Source: Actinomycetota bacterium (GTDB lineage: Bacteria > Actinomycetota > Actinomycetes > S36-B12). From it: 64,000 nt of DNA. Each line of letters opens with the position of its first letter. Within the stretch, counting starts at the first letter, position 1. Below the pieces are notes generated by a model. The model saw only the letters and a program-made list of their open reading frames with translations, did not search any database and had not been told where the DNA came from. The translations under genes were made by a program, and so were the position numbers. Location of the stretch: NCBI GenBank assembly GCA_030681835.1, contig JAUXRN010000007.1, forward strand, positions 1 through 64,000, given 5' to 3'. Positions 41,975-50,220 of the stretch are shown here, piece by piece.

Positions 41975-42802
41975 ATGACAACAGTCCTGGACGTCGGCCC
42001 ATACGACCGGGTAGCCGCGGCCTGCCAGGCGATGAACGCGGCCGGTGGCCCGGTGCCCGTCACCGCGCTCGCCGCATCCGGTCATTGCAGTGTCCGCCAG
42101 TTGCAGCGGGACTTCGCCGAGGTGCTGGGGGTCAGCCCGCGTCAGTACGGGCAGGCCGTCCGTAGCGACCGTGCTCGGGTGCTGTTGCGCTCGTCGCCAA
42201 CGGTCCTCGACGCCGCCTTCGATGCGGGCTACGGATCCGTCCGGGCCTTCTACGAGGAGGCCGCGCGCCGGCTCGGGATGCCGCCATCGGCCTACGTCGC
42301 GGGCGCCCCCAGCCAACTGCTCCTGTGGTCGGTGACGCCCAGCGCGGTGGGCGACGTCATCGCCGTAGCAACCCCCCGGGGCCTGGCCGCCGTGCGGATC
42401 GGCGACGCCGCCGACCTCGAGCGACAGGTGCGGGCAGAGTTCTCCAAGGCGGTTCTGGAACGCGACGATGCGGCGATGTCCGACGTGATGGACGCACTGC
42501 GGCAACTGTGCATGGGCCGGCCCGCCCCCGACCTGCCACTCGACGTGCACGGCACGGCCTTCCAGGCGAGGGTCTGGCAGGCCCTCCGCGAGATTCCGAG
42601 CGGCCAGACCCGGAGCTATGCCGAGGTGGCGGAAGCGATCGGCAGCCCGCACGCGGTGCGCGCGGTCGCCAGCGCCTGCGCGAGCAACCGGGTGGCCGTT
42701 GCCATTCCGTGCCATCGGGTCATCCGCGGCGACGGCAGCCTGGCCGGCTACCGCTGGGGGCTCGCGGTCAAGGAGTCCCTGCTGGCCAACGAACGGGCGT
42801 GA
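41975..42802 (+). CDS. AraC-HTH plus methylated-DNA--protein-cysteine methyltransferase (Ada-like, no N-terminal sensor)
   Basis: 275 residues. An AraC-type HTH comes first (SGHCSVRQLQRDFAEVLGVSPRQYGQAVRSDRARVLLRSSPTVLDAAFDAGYGSVRAFYEEAARRLGMPPSAY). The O6-methylguanine methyltransferase domain follows, with FQARVWQALREIPSGQTRSYAEVAEAIGSP and the acceptor-cysteine motif VAIPCHRVIRGDGSLAGYRWG. The Cys-rich phosphotriester-sensing domain of E. coli Ada is missing. The long ORF from 41567 is rejected because its first part is antisense to DUF1905. The stop overlaps the EamA gene (GTGA). Confidence 0.9.
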   Translation: MTTVLDVGPYDRVAAACQAMNAAGGPVPVTALAASGHCSVRQLQRDFAEVLGVSPRQYGQAVRSDRARVLLRSSPTVLDAAFDAGYGSVRAFYEEAARRLGMPPSAYVAGAPSQLLLWSVTPSAVGDVIAVATPRGLAAVRIGDAADLERQVRAEFSKAVLERDDAAMSDVMDALRQLCMGRPAPDLPLDVHGTAFQARVWQALREIPSGQTRSYAEVAEAIGSPHAVRAVASACASNRVAVAIPCHRVIRGDGSLAGYRWGLAVKESLLANERA

Positions 42803-43728
42803 GCGCCCCGGCTCGTTCCTGGTTGCCGGCGTACCTCGTCCTCGCCCTGATCTGGGGCGGCTCCTTCTACTTCATCAAGCTTGGGCTGCTCGCCCTGTCA
42901 CCGGCGGGAGTGGCACTCAGCCGACTCGCCCTCGGGCTCGCCACCATGCTGATCATCACGTGGGTGACGCGGACGGCCTTTCCTCCGCGATGGTCGTGGG
43001 GGCCGCTGTTCGTCGCCGCACTGCTGATGACGTCGGTGCCTTGGCTGCTCTTTGCCTACGGCGAGCAGCACGTCTCATCCGCTCTGGCAGGAATCATCAA
43101 CGGCGCGACGCCCTTGATGACCCTCGTGGCCATCCTGCTCGCATTCCCCGAGGAGCGGCCCACGCGGCAACGCGTCTTCGGGCTGGCCGTGGGTTTCGCG
43201 GGGGTGCTGGTCGTCATGGGGGTGTGGCAGGGACTCGGCGCCGGCACCTGGCTGGGCATCGCTGCATGCACCCTCGCGATCGGCTGCTACGGCATCTCGT
43301 TCCCGTTCGTCCGGCGCCATCTGGCATCCGGAGAGAGTTCCCGATCGATCGCCCCGATCGCCCTGGCGACCGGGCTCATGGCGATGGGCACCCTCCAGGC
43401 CGCACCGATGGCCGCCGTAGGCGGGTTCGCTTACGGACCGATCGGCGTACCGACCGTGCTCGGCATGCTGGCGCTCGGCTGCCTCGGCAGCGGCATCGCC
43501 TACGTGCTCAACTTCCGCGTGATCGCTCGTGCGGACGCGACCACGGCAAGCACGGTGACGTACCTCACCCCGCTCGTCGCTGTCATCGCCGGCGCCATGC
43601 TGCTCGGCGAGCACCTCGCCTGGAACCAGCCCCCGGGCGCCGTGCTCATCGTGGCAGGGGCGGCGATCGCCCAGGGTCTGCTCCCGCCCCGACCGGCGGG
43701 GATTCGCCGCCTCCCGGCCGATGGCTGA
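42799..43728 (+). CDS. EamA/DMT family transporter
   Basis: 309 residues with ten helices as two EamA repeats: YLVLALIWGGSFYFIKLGLLALSPAGVALSRL at the start and SGIAYVLNFRVIARADATTASTVTYLTPLVAVIAGAMLLGEHLAWNQPPGAVLIVAGA near the end. This family exports metabolites or amino acids; the substrate is unknown. GTG 42799 overlaps the Ada-like stop, so the two are translationally coupled. Confidence 0.9.
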   Translation: MSAPARSWLPAYLVLALIWGGSFYFIKLGLLALSPAGVALSRLALGLATMLIITWVTRTAFPPRWSWGPLFVAALLMTSVPWLLFAYGEQHVSSALAGIINGATPLMTLVAILLAFPEERPTRQRVFGLAVGFAGVLVVMGVWQGLGAGTWLGIAACTLAIGCYGISFPFVRRHLASGESSRSIAPIALATGLMAMGTLQAAPMAAVGGFAYGPIGVPTVLGMLALGCLGSGIAYVLNFRVIARADATTASTVTYLTPLVAVIAGAMLLGEHLAWNQPPGAVLIVAGAAIAQGLLPPRPAGIRRLPADG

Positions 43729-43741
43729 GAATGGAAGGGCC

Positions 43742-45010
43742 ATGAGCCCAGCATCCGAGCAGACGCAGACCGATGTGCTCGTCGTCGGCGCCGGGCCCGC
43801 GGGATCAGCCACCGCCGCGTGGGCCGCCCGTGCCGGCCTCGACGTACTTCTCGTCGATGCCGAGACGTTCCCGCGCGACAAGCCCTGCGGAGACGGCCTG
43901 ACTCCTCGGGCCATCGCCGAGTTGGACCAGCTAGGACTGTCCCCATGGCTGGAGGGGCGCGCCCGCAACTGGGGGCTGCGCGCGGCCGGGTTCGGCCAGG
44001 AGCTGTACCTGCCGTGGCCCGGGGGTTCCCTGCCCCGATACGGCGCTGCCGCTCCCAGGCTGGAGCTTGATGACGCGATCCGACGAGTCGCGCTGGACGC
44101 CGGTGTCAATGCGTTGGAGGGCCACCGGGCGGTCGACGTGCGCATCGATGGCGGCCAGGTGCGTGGCGTCACGTTCACGACAGGCGTGCGGGGTGGGCGG
44201 CCACTCGAGATCGGCTGCCGGCGGCTCGTGGTCGCCGACGGCGCCCGGTCGCAACTGGGTCGCCGACTCGGCCGGACCTGGCACCGCAGCACGGCCTACG
44301 GAGTGGCCGCCCGCGGTTACATCAAGTCCCATCGCAGCGACGACCCGTGGATCTCGTCGCATCTCGAACTGCGCGGCGAGGCGGATGAACTGCTCTCCGG
44401 GTACGGCTGGGTGTTCCCCCTCGGTGACGGCGAAGTCAACGTCGGGGTCGGGACTCTGGCCACCGACAGGCACCCGGCGGACGTCAACCTCCGCGGCCTG
44501 CTGGCCCACTACGCCGAATCCCAGCGCGACACGTGGCAGCTCGAGGGCGACGTCCGGGCGCCATGGTCGGCACTCCTTCCCATGGGTGGGGCCGTGAGCG
44601 GGGTTGCCGGCCCGAACTGGCTGCTCGTCGGCGATGCGGCGGGCTGCGTCAACCCCCTCAACGGCGAAGGCATCGACTACGGCCTGGAGACCGGTCACCT
44701 TGCGGCGAAGCTGCTCGCCCACACCGTTCCGAACGCATCGCTGGACTACGGACGACAGTGGGCGCCGCAACTGCGGCACCGCTACGGCAGCGCCTTCTCC
44801 ATCGCCCGCCGCCTGGCCGGCCTGCTGACCGTGCCTGGACTGCTGCCGACCCTCGGGCCCGTGGGTATGCGCTCGCGCTCCCTGATGACGGTCGCGCTGC
44901 GGGTCATGGGCAACCTGGTGACCCCCGAGGACGCCGACCTCACGGCCAGGCTCTGGCGCACGGCCGGTCGCGCGAGCATCAGGCTCGACGACCGGCCGCC
45001 CTTCAGCTGA
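43742..45010 (+). CDS. Geranylgeranyl reductase family FAD protein (MenJ-like menaquinone reductase)
   Basis: 422 residues. An N-terminal FAD motif VLVVGAGPAGSATAAWAARAGLDVLLVDAE, then FPRDKPCGDGLTPRAIAELDQLG, and the second FAD motif LLVGDAAGCVNPLNGEGIDYGLETGHLAA. The CGDGLTPR block is characteristic of the branch with mycobacterial MenJ, which saturates an isoprene unit of menaquinone. ATG 43742 with GGAAGG is preferred to ATG 43721. It ends 6 bp before the convergent gene. Confidence 0.85.
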   Translation: MSPASEQTQTDVLVVGAGPAGSATAAWAARAGLDVLLVDAETFPRDKPCGDGLTPRAIAELDQLGLSPWLEGRARNWGLRAAGFGQELYLPWPGGSLPRYGAAAPRLELDDAIRRVALDAGVNALEGHRAVDVRIDGGQVRGVTFTTGVRGGRPLEIGCRRLVVADGARSQLGRRLGRTWHRSTAYGVAARGYIKSHRSDDPWISSHLELRGEADELLSGYGWVFPLGDGEVNVGVGTLATDRHPADVNLRGLLAHYAESQRDTWQLEGDVRAPWSALLPMGGAVSGVAGPNWLLVGDAAGCVNPLNGEGIDYGLETGHLAAKLLAHTVPNASLDYGRQWAPQLRHRYGSAFSIARRLAGLLTVPGLLPTLGPVGMRSRSLMTVALRVMGNLVTPEDADLTARLWRTAGRASIRLDDRPPFS

Positions 45011-45016
45011 CCGGGA

Positions 45017-45532
45017 TCAGCCCGTCGGGCCCTTCGCGCGGGCTTCGCGCAGCGACCCCATGGCCTGCTCGAGCTCGGCCAGCCAGTCGGCCTCGTGCTG
45101 GGCGACCAGTCGGACGCACCAGGACAGTGCCTCGCTGCGGGACCGGGCGACCCCCGCCTCGACCAGGGTGTCGAGCACCTGGCGCTGCGGCTGGGCCAGG
45201 CGGGTCATGACCGGGACGGCCAGCCGGGTGAAGGTCTCCGTGGTCCCGCCGCAGGTGACCCCCCAGGAGACCTTCCGGCCGGTCCGCTCCTGCAGTTCCC
45301 GGGCGATCTCGATCCGGGTGGCCCGGGTGTCCTCCCGGAACCGGCGGATCCGGCCGGATTCGGCATCGGCCGCCGGCTCGCCTTCCGGGGCGGCTGGCTC
45401 CGGGGTGGCGATGGTCCCCACGATGAGGATCTCCTCGCGGTCGATGGTCACGCTGGTTCCGGTGAACCAGTCGCCGGGCAGGCGACCGGACAGCCAATCG
45501 CCGACGCTGAATGTGCTCTGATGTGTACTCAT
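45017..45532 (-). CDS. Hypothetical protein with possible ribbon-helix-helix C-terminus
   Basis: 171 residues. The N-terminus is STFSVGDWLSGRLPGDWFTGTSVTIDREEILIVGTI. The middle is charged (RFREDTRATRIEIARELQERTGRKVSWGVTCGGTTETFTRL). The C-terminus, VMTRLAQPQRQVLDTLVEAGVARSRSEALSWCVRLVAQHEADWLAELEQAM, looks like a ribbon-helix-helix or short helical dimerisation module. I do not recognise the family. A perfect GTAATC-N2-GATTAC palindrome covers the -10 element to the base before the start codon, so the gene is probably repressed, perhaps by its own product. Confidence 0.75.
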   Translation of the reverse strand: MSTHQSTFSVGDWLSGRLPGDWFTGTSVTIDREEILIVGTIATPEPAAPEGEPAADAESGRIRRFREDTRATRIEIARELQERTGRKVSWGVTCGGTTETFTRLAVPVMTRLAQPQRQVLDTLVEAGVARSRSEALSWCVRLVAQHEADWLAELEQAMGSLREARAKGPTG

Positions 45533-45546
45533 GTAATCAAGATTAC
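45533..45546 (-). promoter_or_regulatory. Palindromic operator overlapping the -10 and start of a leaderless gene
   Basis: GTAATCAAGATTAC is a perfect inverted repeat with 6-bp arms, extendable to 8-bp arms with one mismatch. On the minus strand it contains the -10 TAATCT (45545-45540), 7 nt before ATG 45532. Confidence 0.6.
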
Positions 45547-45624
45547 GTTGTACTGCGGCCTGCGGGAACCCCCGTTCGCCCGCGGCGTACTCGCGGGGCG
45601 CGGCGGCGGGGGCGCGGCGGACGC

Positions 45625-45915
45625 CTACCGGGAGAAGTGCTCGACGGTCGGGGGGCCGGCGAAGTGCGGGCCAATGAGGGCGCGCCACTCGGTGAACAGA
45701 TCGGACCCGCGGAAACCCTCGACGTGATCGGCCAGGCTCTCCCAGCGGATGCTGAACAGGTAGACGCTCGGTCGCTCGGCACCCCAGCCATGGCCGGTGA
45801 ACTCGATGAAGCCAACCGCGCGGGGGAGCACGGTCGCTGCGGCCTGGAGCAGGTCGGCCTCGAAGTCCGCCTCGTGACCCGGCAGCACCTCGACCCAGGC
45901 GATCTCGAGGGTCAC
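45625..45915 (-). CDS. ABM (antibiotic biosynthesis monooxygenase)-like protein
   Basis: 96 residues, one dimeric ferredoxin-like ABM domain: LEIAWVEVLPGHEADFEADLLQAAATVLPRAVGFIEFTGHGWGAERPSVYLFSIRWESLADHVEGFRGSDLFTEWRALIGPHF. The final F-E-H/V-E-H-type strand reads PTVEHF. The GTG start shares its G with the TAG stop of the preceding ABM gene (TAGTG). Members act on quinones, haem or small aromatic molecules; no substrate is indicated. Confidence 0.8.
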   Translation of the reverse strand: MTLEIAWVEVLPGHEADFEADLLQAAATVLPRAVGFIEFTGHGWGAERPSVYLFSIRWESLADHVEGFRGSDLFTEWRALIGPHFAGPPTVEHFSR

Positions 45916-46280
45916 TAGAAGGACCAGTCCTCGGCCAGGACGGCCTCCTGCATCGCCATCCGCAGGGGCTCCATGCGGAGCAGGGCCGGCGGCGAGGCCA
46001 GCAGGTCCGGCATCGCCTGAACCATGCGGGCAAACCCTCCCGCCGCCCGGTGCGCCTGCTCGGCTTCATCGTCCCGGAACATCTCGTACAGCCACACGAG
46101 CGCATCGTCATCGGGGTCGACCGAGACGACGAAGAGCTCCGTTCCCGGCTCCTCGGCAAGGCCGTCGGCGTAGGTGTTCAGCACGTCGAGCAACGCGGCC
46201 CGGCGCCCTGCCTGGCAGGTCAGTCGGACCAACAGTGCGTGCCGTCCGGGCAGGAGCGCCTGGACCGGACCCTCGCTCAT
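45915..46280 (-). CDS. ABM-like protein, coupled to fcl
   Basis: 121 residues: ALLVRLTCQAGRRAALLDVLNTYADGLAEEPGTELFVVSVDPDDDALVWLYEMFRDDEAEQAHRAAGGFARMVQAMPDLLA is an ABM domain. The C-terminus LRMEPLRMAMQEAVLAEDWSF is an extra helix. ATG 46280 overlaps the fcl stop (ATGA). The track ORF from 46439 is antisense extension. Together with the next gene it forms a pair of ABM proteins after a sugar-nucleotide gene, which is an odd combination. Confidence 0.8.
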   Translation of the reverse strand: MSEGPVQALLPGRHALLVRLTCQAGRRAALLDVLNTYADGLAEEPGTELFVVSVDPDDDALVWLYEMFRDDEAEQAHRAAGGFARMVQAMPDLLASPPALLRMEPLRMAMQEAVLAEDWSF

Positions 46281-47242
46281 GCGACCCCGCCCGCCGCGTG
46301 GGCAACGTTCGCGACATACCAGTCGTACGTCGAGGCAACCCCGTCGCGCAGCTTGATGGTGGGGTACCAGCCGAGCTCGTTGATGCGCGTCGTGTCGAGC
46401 AGTTTGCGGGGCATGCCGTCGGGCTTGCTTGTGTCCCATTCGATGGCGCCCTCGAAGCCGACAACCGACGCCACGGTCTCCGCCAGTTCACGAATCGGCA
46501 TGTCGTCGCCGAGTCCCACGTTGATGGTCTGGGCGGAGTCGTAGACCTGCATGAGCATCAGGGCAGCCTGGGCGAGGTCGTCGACGTGCAGGAACTCCCG
46601 CCGGGGGGCTCCCGTGCCCCAGACCGTGACGCTGGGCGCACCGCTGGCCTTCGCCTCGTGGAAGCGTCGGATGAACGCCGGGAGGACGTGCGAGCTCTGC
46701 AGGTCGAAGTTGTCGTTCGGCCCGTACAGGTTGGTGGGCATCGCCGAGATCCAGTGCCGCCCGTACTGGGTGCGGTGCGCCTCGATGTAGAAGATCCCCG
46801 AGATCTTGGCCATCGCGTAGGCCTGGTTGGTGGGCTCGAGGGGACCGGTCATGAGCGAGGTCTCGCGGATCGGCTGGGTGGCGTGCCGGGGGTAGATGCA
46901 TGACGAGCCGAGGAACAGCAGCCGGTCGACATCGGCGGCATGCGCCGCGTCCATCACGTTGGTCTGGATGAGCAGGTTGTCCTTGAGGAAGTCCACTGGG
47001 TACGTCGAATTCGCCATGATCCCCCCGACCCGGGCGGCGGCATCGATGATCACGTCGGGCTTGGCCCCGACGATCGCGTCGTGGGTCGCCTCTCGGTCGC
47101 GCAGGTCCAGTTCGCTGGAGCGCCAGCCGATGACCTCGCCCACGCCCGCGGACTCAAGTGCCCGCACGATCGCCGAGCCGACCAGGCCGTTGTGCCCCGC
47201 GACGTAGACCTTGACGTCGTTCCACGGGAACTCGGCTCGCAT
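46277..47242 (-). CDS. fcl: GDP-L-fucose synthase
   Basis: 321 residues of the extended SDR family. VYVAGHNGLVGSAIVRALE is the NADP-binding loop, AARVGGIMANSTYPVDFLKDNLLIQTNVMDAAH and FLGSSCIYPRHATQPIRETSLMTGPLEPTNQAYAMAKISGI carry Ser-Tyr-Lys, and TNLYGPNDNFDLQSSHVLPAFIRRFHEAK matches Fcl closely. It converts GDP-4-keto-6-deoxymannose to GDP-fucose. The preceding enzyme Gmd is not in the window. ATG 47251 is an alternative start three codons earlier. It is divergent from the CoA-transferase family gene. Confidence 0.93.
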   Translation of the reverse strand: MRAEFPWNDVKVYVAGHNGLVGSAIVRALESAGVGEVIGWRSSELDLRDREATHDAIVGAKPDVIIDAAARVGGIMANSTYPVDFLKDNLLIQTNVMDAAHAADVDRLLFLGSSCIYPRHATQPIRETSLMTGPLEPTNQAYAMAKISGIFYIEAHRTQYGRHWISAMPTNLYGPNDNFDLQSSHVLPAFIRRFHEAKASGAPSVTVWGTGAPRREFLHVDDLAQAALMLMQVYDSAQTINVGLGDDMPIRELAETVASVVGFEGAIEWDTSKPDGMPRKLLDTTRINELGWYPTIKLRDGVASTYDWYVANVAHAAGGVA

Positions 47243-47314
47243 GGCGGCCATTGTGGCATAGCGGGGCTCGTGCAACCCCGGCCTCGACGCCCGCCTGATG
47301 ACAGGATGGCGGCC

Positions 47315-48541
47315 ATGAGAGTCGTATCGATCGAGCAGTTGAAGCGGGTCCTGGCCAGCCTCCCCGACAACCCTCGCGTGGTCGCGTCCGGCAACTTCGC
47401 GACGCCGGCCGTCGTCCTCGGGGCCCTGGACGAGGTCGTGCCCGAGTACCGGTTGCACATGCTCAATGCGCAGAAGCCACTGCCGGACCGAGAGGGAGTC
47501 ACCTACGAGACGGCCTTCGTGGGGCCTGGCATGCGCAACAACCCGCGACTGGTCTACATCCCATGCCGGCTGAGCCTGGTGCCGGTCCTGTTCCGCGACC
47601 ACTACCGGCCCGACATCGTCCTGCTGCACACCTCGACCCGGCGGCACGACACCGTGAGCCTGGGCACCGAGGTCAACATCCTCCCCGCCGCCATCGAGTC
47701 GGTCCACGAGCGCGGTGGACTGGTGGTTGCGCAAGCCAACCCGCAGATGCCCTACACGTACGGCGACGCCCAGGTGTACGAGCACGAGATCGACTACCTC
47801 GTCGAGGTCGACGAGCCGCTGCCCACGCACGCACCGGGGGCCCTGGACGACGTCTCCCGGATGATCGGCGAGCGCATCGCCGCCCGAGTCGAGGACTACT
47901 CCACCCTGCAACTGGGCATCGGAGCGGTGCCCGATGCGGTCCTGGCATCCCTGACACAACGCAAGGGCATGCGGGTGTGGACGGAGATGTTCAGCGACGG
48001 CGTGCTCGAGCTCAACAAGCGCGACGCGCTGGACAAGGACGTGCCCCTCACTGCCTCATTCATCTTCGGTTCCGCGGAGCTGTACGAATGGATCCATCTG
48101 AACAAGTGGATCCGCATGCTGCGCACGGAACGCACCAACGACCCGGGCCAGATCGCCCGGCAAGCCCGCATGACGAGTGTCAACGCCGCCCTCCAGGTGG
48201 ACCTCTTCGACCAGGCCAATGCGAGCCGGGTCAAGGGGCGGATCTACTCCGGCTTCGGTGGCTCGACCGACTTCATCGTCGGCGCACTGCACGCGCGTGG
48301 CGGCCAGTCCTTCATCGCTCTTCCCTCCTGGCACAAGAAGGCGGACGTGTCGACGATCGTGCCGCGCATCCAGGAGCCGGTGACAAGCTTCGAGCACAGT
48401 GCGGTGGCCACCGAGAACGGGATCGCGTCGGTGTTCGGCCGCAGCCAGCGCGAGCGCGTGACCAACATCATCGAGCAGGCGGCCCACCCTGACGCTCGTG
48501 ACGACCTGCGCGCCTCGGCGGTGCAGATGGGCCTGCTCTAG
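47315..48541 (+). CDS. Acetyl-CoA hydrolase/transferase family protein
   Basis: 408 residues. The N-terminal half carries RVVASGNFATPAVVLGALDEVVPEYRLHMLNAQ, and the C-terminal half QLGIGAVPDAVLASL, RVWTEMFSDGVLELNKRDALDKDVPLTASFIFGSAELYEWIHLN and GRIYSGFGGSTDFIVGALHARGGQSFIALPSW. The order matches 4-hydroxybutyrate or acetyl-CoA:CoA transferases, with the catalytic Glu probably in WTEMFSDG. The true acyl donor is unknown. The stop TAG is directly followed by the GTG of the glycosylase gene. Confidence 0.85.
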   Translation: MRVVSIEQLKRVLASLPDNPRVVASGNFATPAVVLGALDEVVPEYRLHMLNAQKPLPDREGVTYETAFVGPGMRNNPRLVYIPCRLSLVPVLFRDHYRPDIVLLHTSTRRHDTVSLGTEVNILPAAIESVHERGGLVVAQANPQMPYTYGDAQVYEHEIDYLVEVDEPLPTHAPGALDDVSRMIGERIAARVEDYSTLQLGIGAVPDAVLASLTQRKGMRVWTEMFSDGVLELNKRDALDKDVPLTASFIFGSAELYEWIHLNKWIRMLRTERTNDPGQIARQARMTSVNAALQVDLFDQANASRVKGRIYSGFGGSTDFIVGALHARGGQSFIALPSWHKKADVSTIVPRIQEPVTSFEHSAVATENGIASVFGRSQRERVTNIIEQAAHPDARDDLRASAVQMGLL

Positions 48542-49423
48542 GTGCCTGAACTCCCCGAGGTCGAGGCGCTGGCGCGGTTCCTCTCCGACCGCCTCGCCGG
48601 GCAGCGGGTCGCCGACCTCGCGCTGGCCAGCCTGAGTGCGCTCAAGACATACAGCCCGCCGATCACGGCGCTGCTCGGCCTGCCGGTCGCGGGTGTCCTG
48701 CGGCACGGCAAGTTCCTCGACCTCGCCACCGAGGGGGGTCCGCACCTCGTCTGGCACCTGTCGCGCGCCGGCTGGGTGCAGTGGCGCGATGAGCCAGCGC
48801 CAGGCCCCGTCAAGCCGGGCAAGGGACCGCTGGCGCTGCGGCTGGGATTCGTCAATGAGGACGGCGAGCCCACGGGACGCATCGACCTCACCGAGGCCGG
48901 CACCCAGAAGCGACTGGCCGTGTACGTCGTCGGCAGCCCGCGCGACGTGCCGGGGGTTGCGCGGCTAGGGCCGGATGCCCTCGGTGCCGAACTGACCGAG
49001 CAGGCCTTCGCCGCGATCCTGGCCGCGGCCGGGCGAGCGCAGGTGAAGGGCGTGCTGCGCGACCAGTCGATCATCGCGGGCATTGGCAACGCCTACAGCG
49101 ACGAGATCCTGCACGCTGCCCGGCTCTCGCCGTTCCATCCCTGCTCCACGCTCTCTGCCGATGAGGTCGCGCACCTGTACGACTGCATGCGGCAGACACT
49201 GCTGACCGCCGTGGCGAACAGCGTCGGGCACGGCACCGGCACCCTGAAGGCGGAGAAAAGAGCGTCCATGGCCGTGCATGGCCGGGCCGGGCAGCCGTGC
49301 CCGGTGTGCGAGTCGACCGTGCTGGAGGTCTCCTTCGCGGACTCCGCGCTCCAGTACTGCCCGACCTGCCAGACCGGGGGCAAGCCGCTCGCCGACCGGC
49401 GCATGAGCCGGTTGCTGAAGTAG
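48542..49423 (+). CDS. Fpg/Nei family DNA glycosylase
   Basis: 293 residues. After removal of the initiator residue it starts PELPEVEALARFL, giving the catalytic Pro and Glu. VLRHGKFLDLAT holds the catalytic Lys. VKGVLRDQSIIAGIGNAYSDEILHAARLSPF is the H2TH motif, with the first residue QSIIAGIGNAYSDEIL standard. The zinc finger VHGRAGQPCPVCESTVLEVSFADSALQYCPTCQTGG has four Cys. It removes oxidised bases. GTG 48542 abuts the previous stop, so the two genes are coupled. Confidence 0.92.
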   Translation: MPELPEVEALARFLSDRLAGQRVADLALASLSALKTYSPPITALLGLPVAGVLRHGKFLDLATEGGPHLVWHLSRAGWVQWRDEPAPGPVKPGKGPLALRLGFVNEDGEPTGRIDLTEAGTQKRLAVYVVGSPRDVPGVARLGPDALGAELTEQAFAAILAAAGRAQVKGVLRDQSIIAGIGNAYSDEILHAARLSPFHPCSTLSADEVAHLYDCMRQTLLTAVANSVGHGTGTLKAEKRASMAVHGRAGQPCPVCESTVLEVSFADSALQYCPTCQTGGKPLADRRMSRLLK

Positions 49424-49426
49424 CCG

Positions 49427-49432
49427 TAGGCT
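49427..49432 (+). promoter_or_regulatory. -10 element of a leaderless methyltransferase transcript
   Basis: TAGGCT ends 7 nt before ATG 49440, the same hexamer and spacing as for sigM. Confidence 0.5.
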
Positions 49433-49439
49433 GCGCGCC

Positions 49440-50159
49440 ATGTTCGCGAAGAAGAGCGAAGGCTCCACCGGCGCGCCCAGGACGTCCGGTGCCCTGCCGC
49501 CCAGCAAGTACCGCATGGGGGGCAAGCACTTCAAGAACGACAAGGCGTTCATCCGCACCGCTGTCCGAGACGTCAAGCGACTCGAGTCCTATGCGGGTCT
49601 GACGGTGGACTCCAGGCTGCTGGATTGGGGCTGCGGTGCGGGGCGGCTCGCCGTCGGCGTACGGGAGCACCTCGGCCGCATAGCGGACTACCACGGTGTC
49701 GATGTCCAGCCCGAGCTCGTCGACTGGGCATCGGAGAACCTGGCCGCCCCGGGCTTCCGGTTCACGTGCGTCGACGTCAGCAACGAGCGCTACAACCCCG
49801 ACGGGACGCCGGAGCGGACCCTCGCCGCCGGACCCGGCTCGGTCGACGTGCTGTACGCCTACTCGGTCTTCTCGCACATGAACGACGAGGACACGTCGGC
49901 CTACCTCGGCTTGATCCGGGAGGCGCTGGCCCCCGGGGGCAAGGCCTTCGTGACCTGCTTCGTCGAGGAGGACGTGCCCGGCTGGGAGGAGAACCCCGAG
50001 GGCTACGGCCCACTGGAGTGGAAGGGCCGGCTGCACTGCACCCGGTTCGCCCGGTGGCACTGGGAGGATCACGTGAACGCCGCACGACTGGCCGTGGATC
50101 GGTTCGAGTACGGGCGGGAAACCGACGGGCAGAGCCTGTACGTCCTGCGCGTCCGGTGA
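49440..50159 (+). CDS. Class I SAM-dependent methyltransferase
   Basis: 239 residues. LLDWGCGAGRLAVGVREHL is motif I, YHGVDVQPELVDWASENL motif II, DVLYAYSVFSHMNDEDTSAYLGLIREALAPGGKAFVTCF the following strands. The lysine-rich N-terminus (FAKKSEGSTG, KYRMGGKHFKNDKAF) is distinctive. The type is the one common in polysaccharide clusters as sugar O-methyltransferases, but the substrate is unknown. It starts the right-hand glycan region. Confidence 0.85.
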   Translation: MFAKKSEGSTGAPRTSGALPPSKYRMGGKHFKNDKAFIRTAVRDVKRLESYAGLTVDSRLLDWGCGAGRLAVGVREHLGRIADYHGVDVQPELVDWASENLAAPGFRFTCVDVSNERYNPDGTPERTLAAGPGSVDVLYAYSVFSHMNDEDTSAYLGLIREALAPGGKAFVTCFVEEDVPGWEENPEGYGPLEWKGRLHCTRFARWHWEDHVNAARLAVDRFEYGRETDGQSLYVLRVR

Positions 50160-50182
50160 CCGGCGGCCCGGCCTTGGTGGGT

Positions 50183-50188
50183 TAGGGT
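50183..50188 (+). promoter_or_regulatory. Putative -10 element of the first glycosidase-like gene
   Basis: TAGGGT lies 32 bp before ATG 50221, with CGAAAGG as ribosome site. It is overlapped by the inverted repeat AGGGTC-N6-GACCCT (50184-50201), which could be an operator or 5-prime hairpin. Confidence 0.4.
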
Positions 50189-50220
50189 CGGAGAAGACCC
50201 TGACCCGAAAGGCCATTCGC

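Noticed and set aside
41432-42715. 427-codon minus ORF including DUF1905
   Set aside because: The N-terminal 265 codons are antisense to the Ada-like methyltransferase; only the DUF1905 part is supported.
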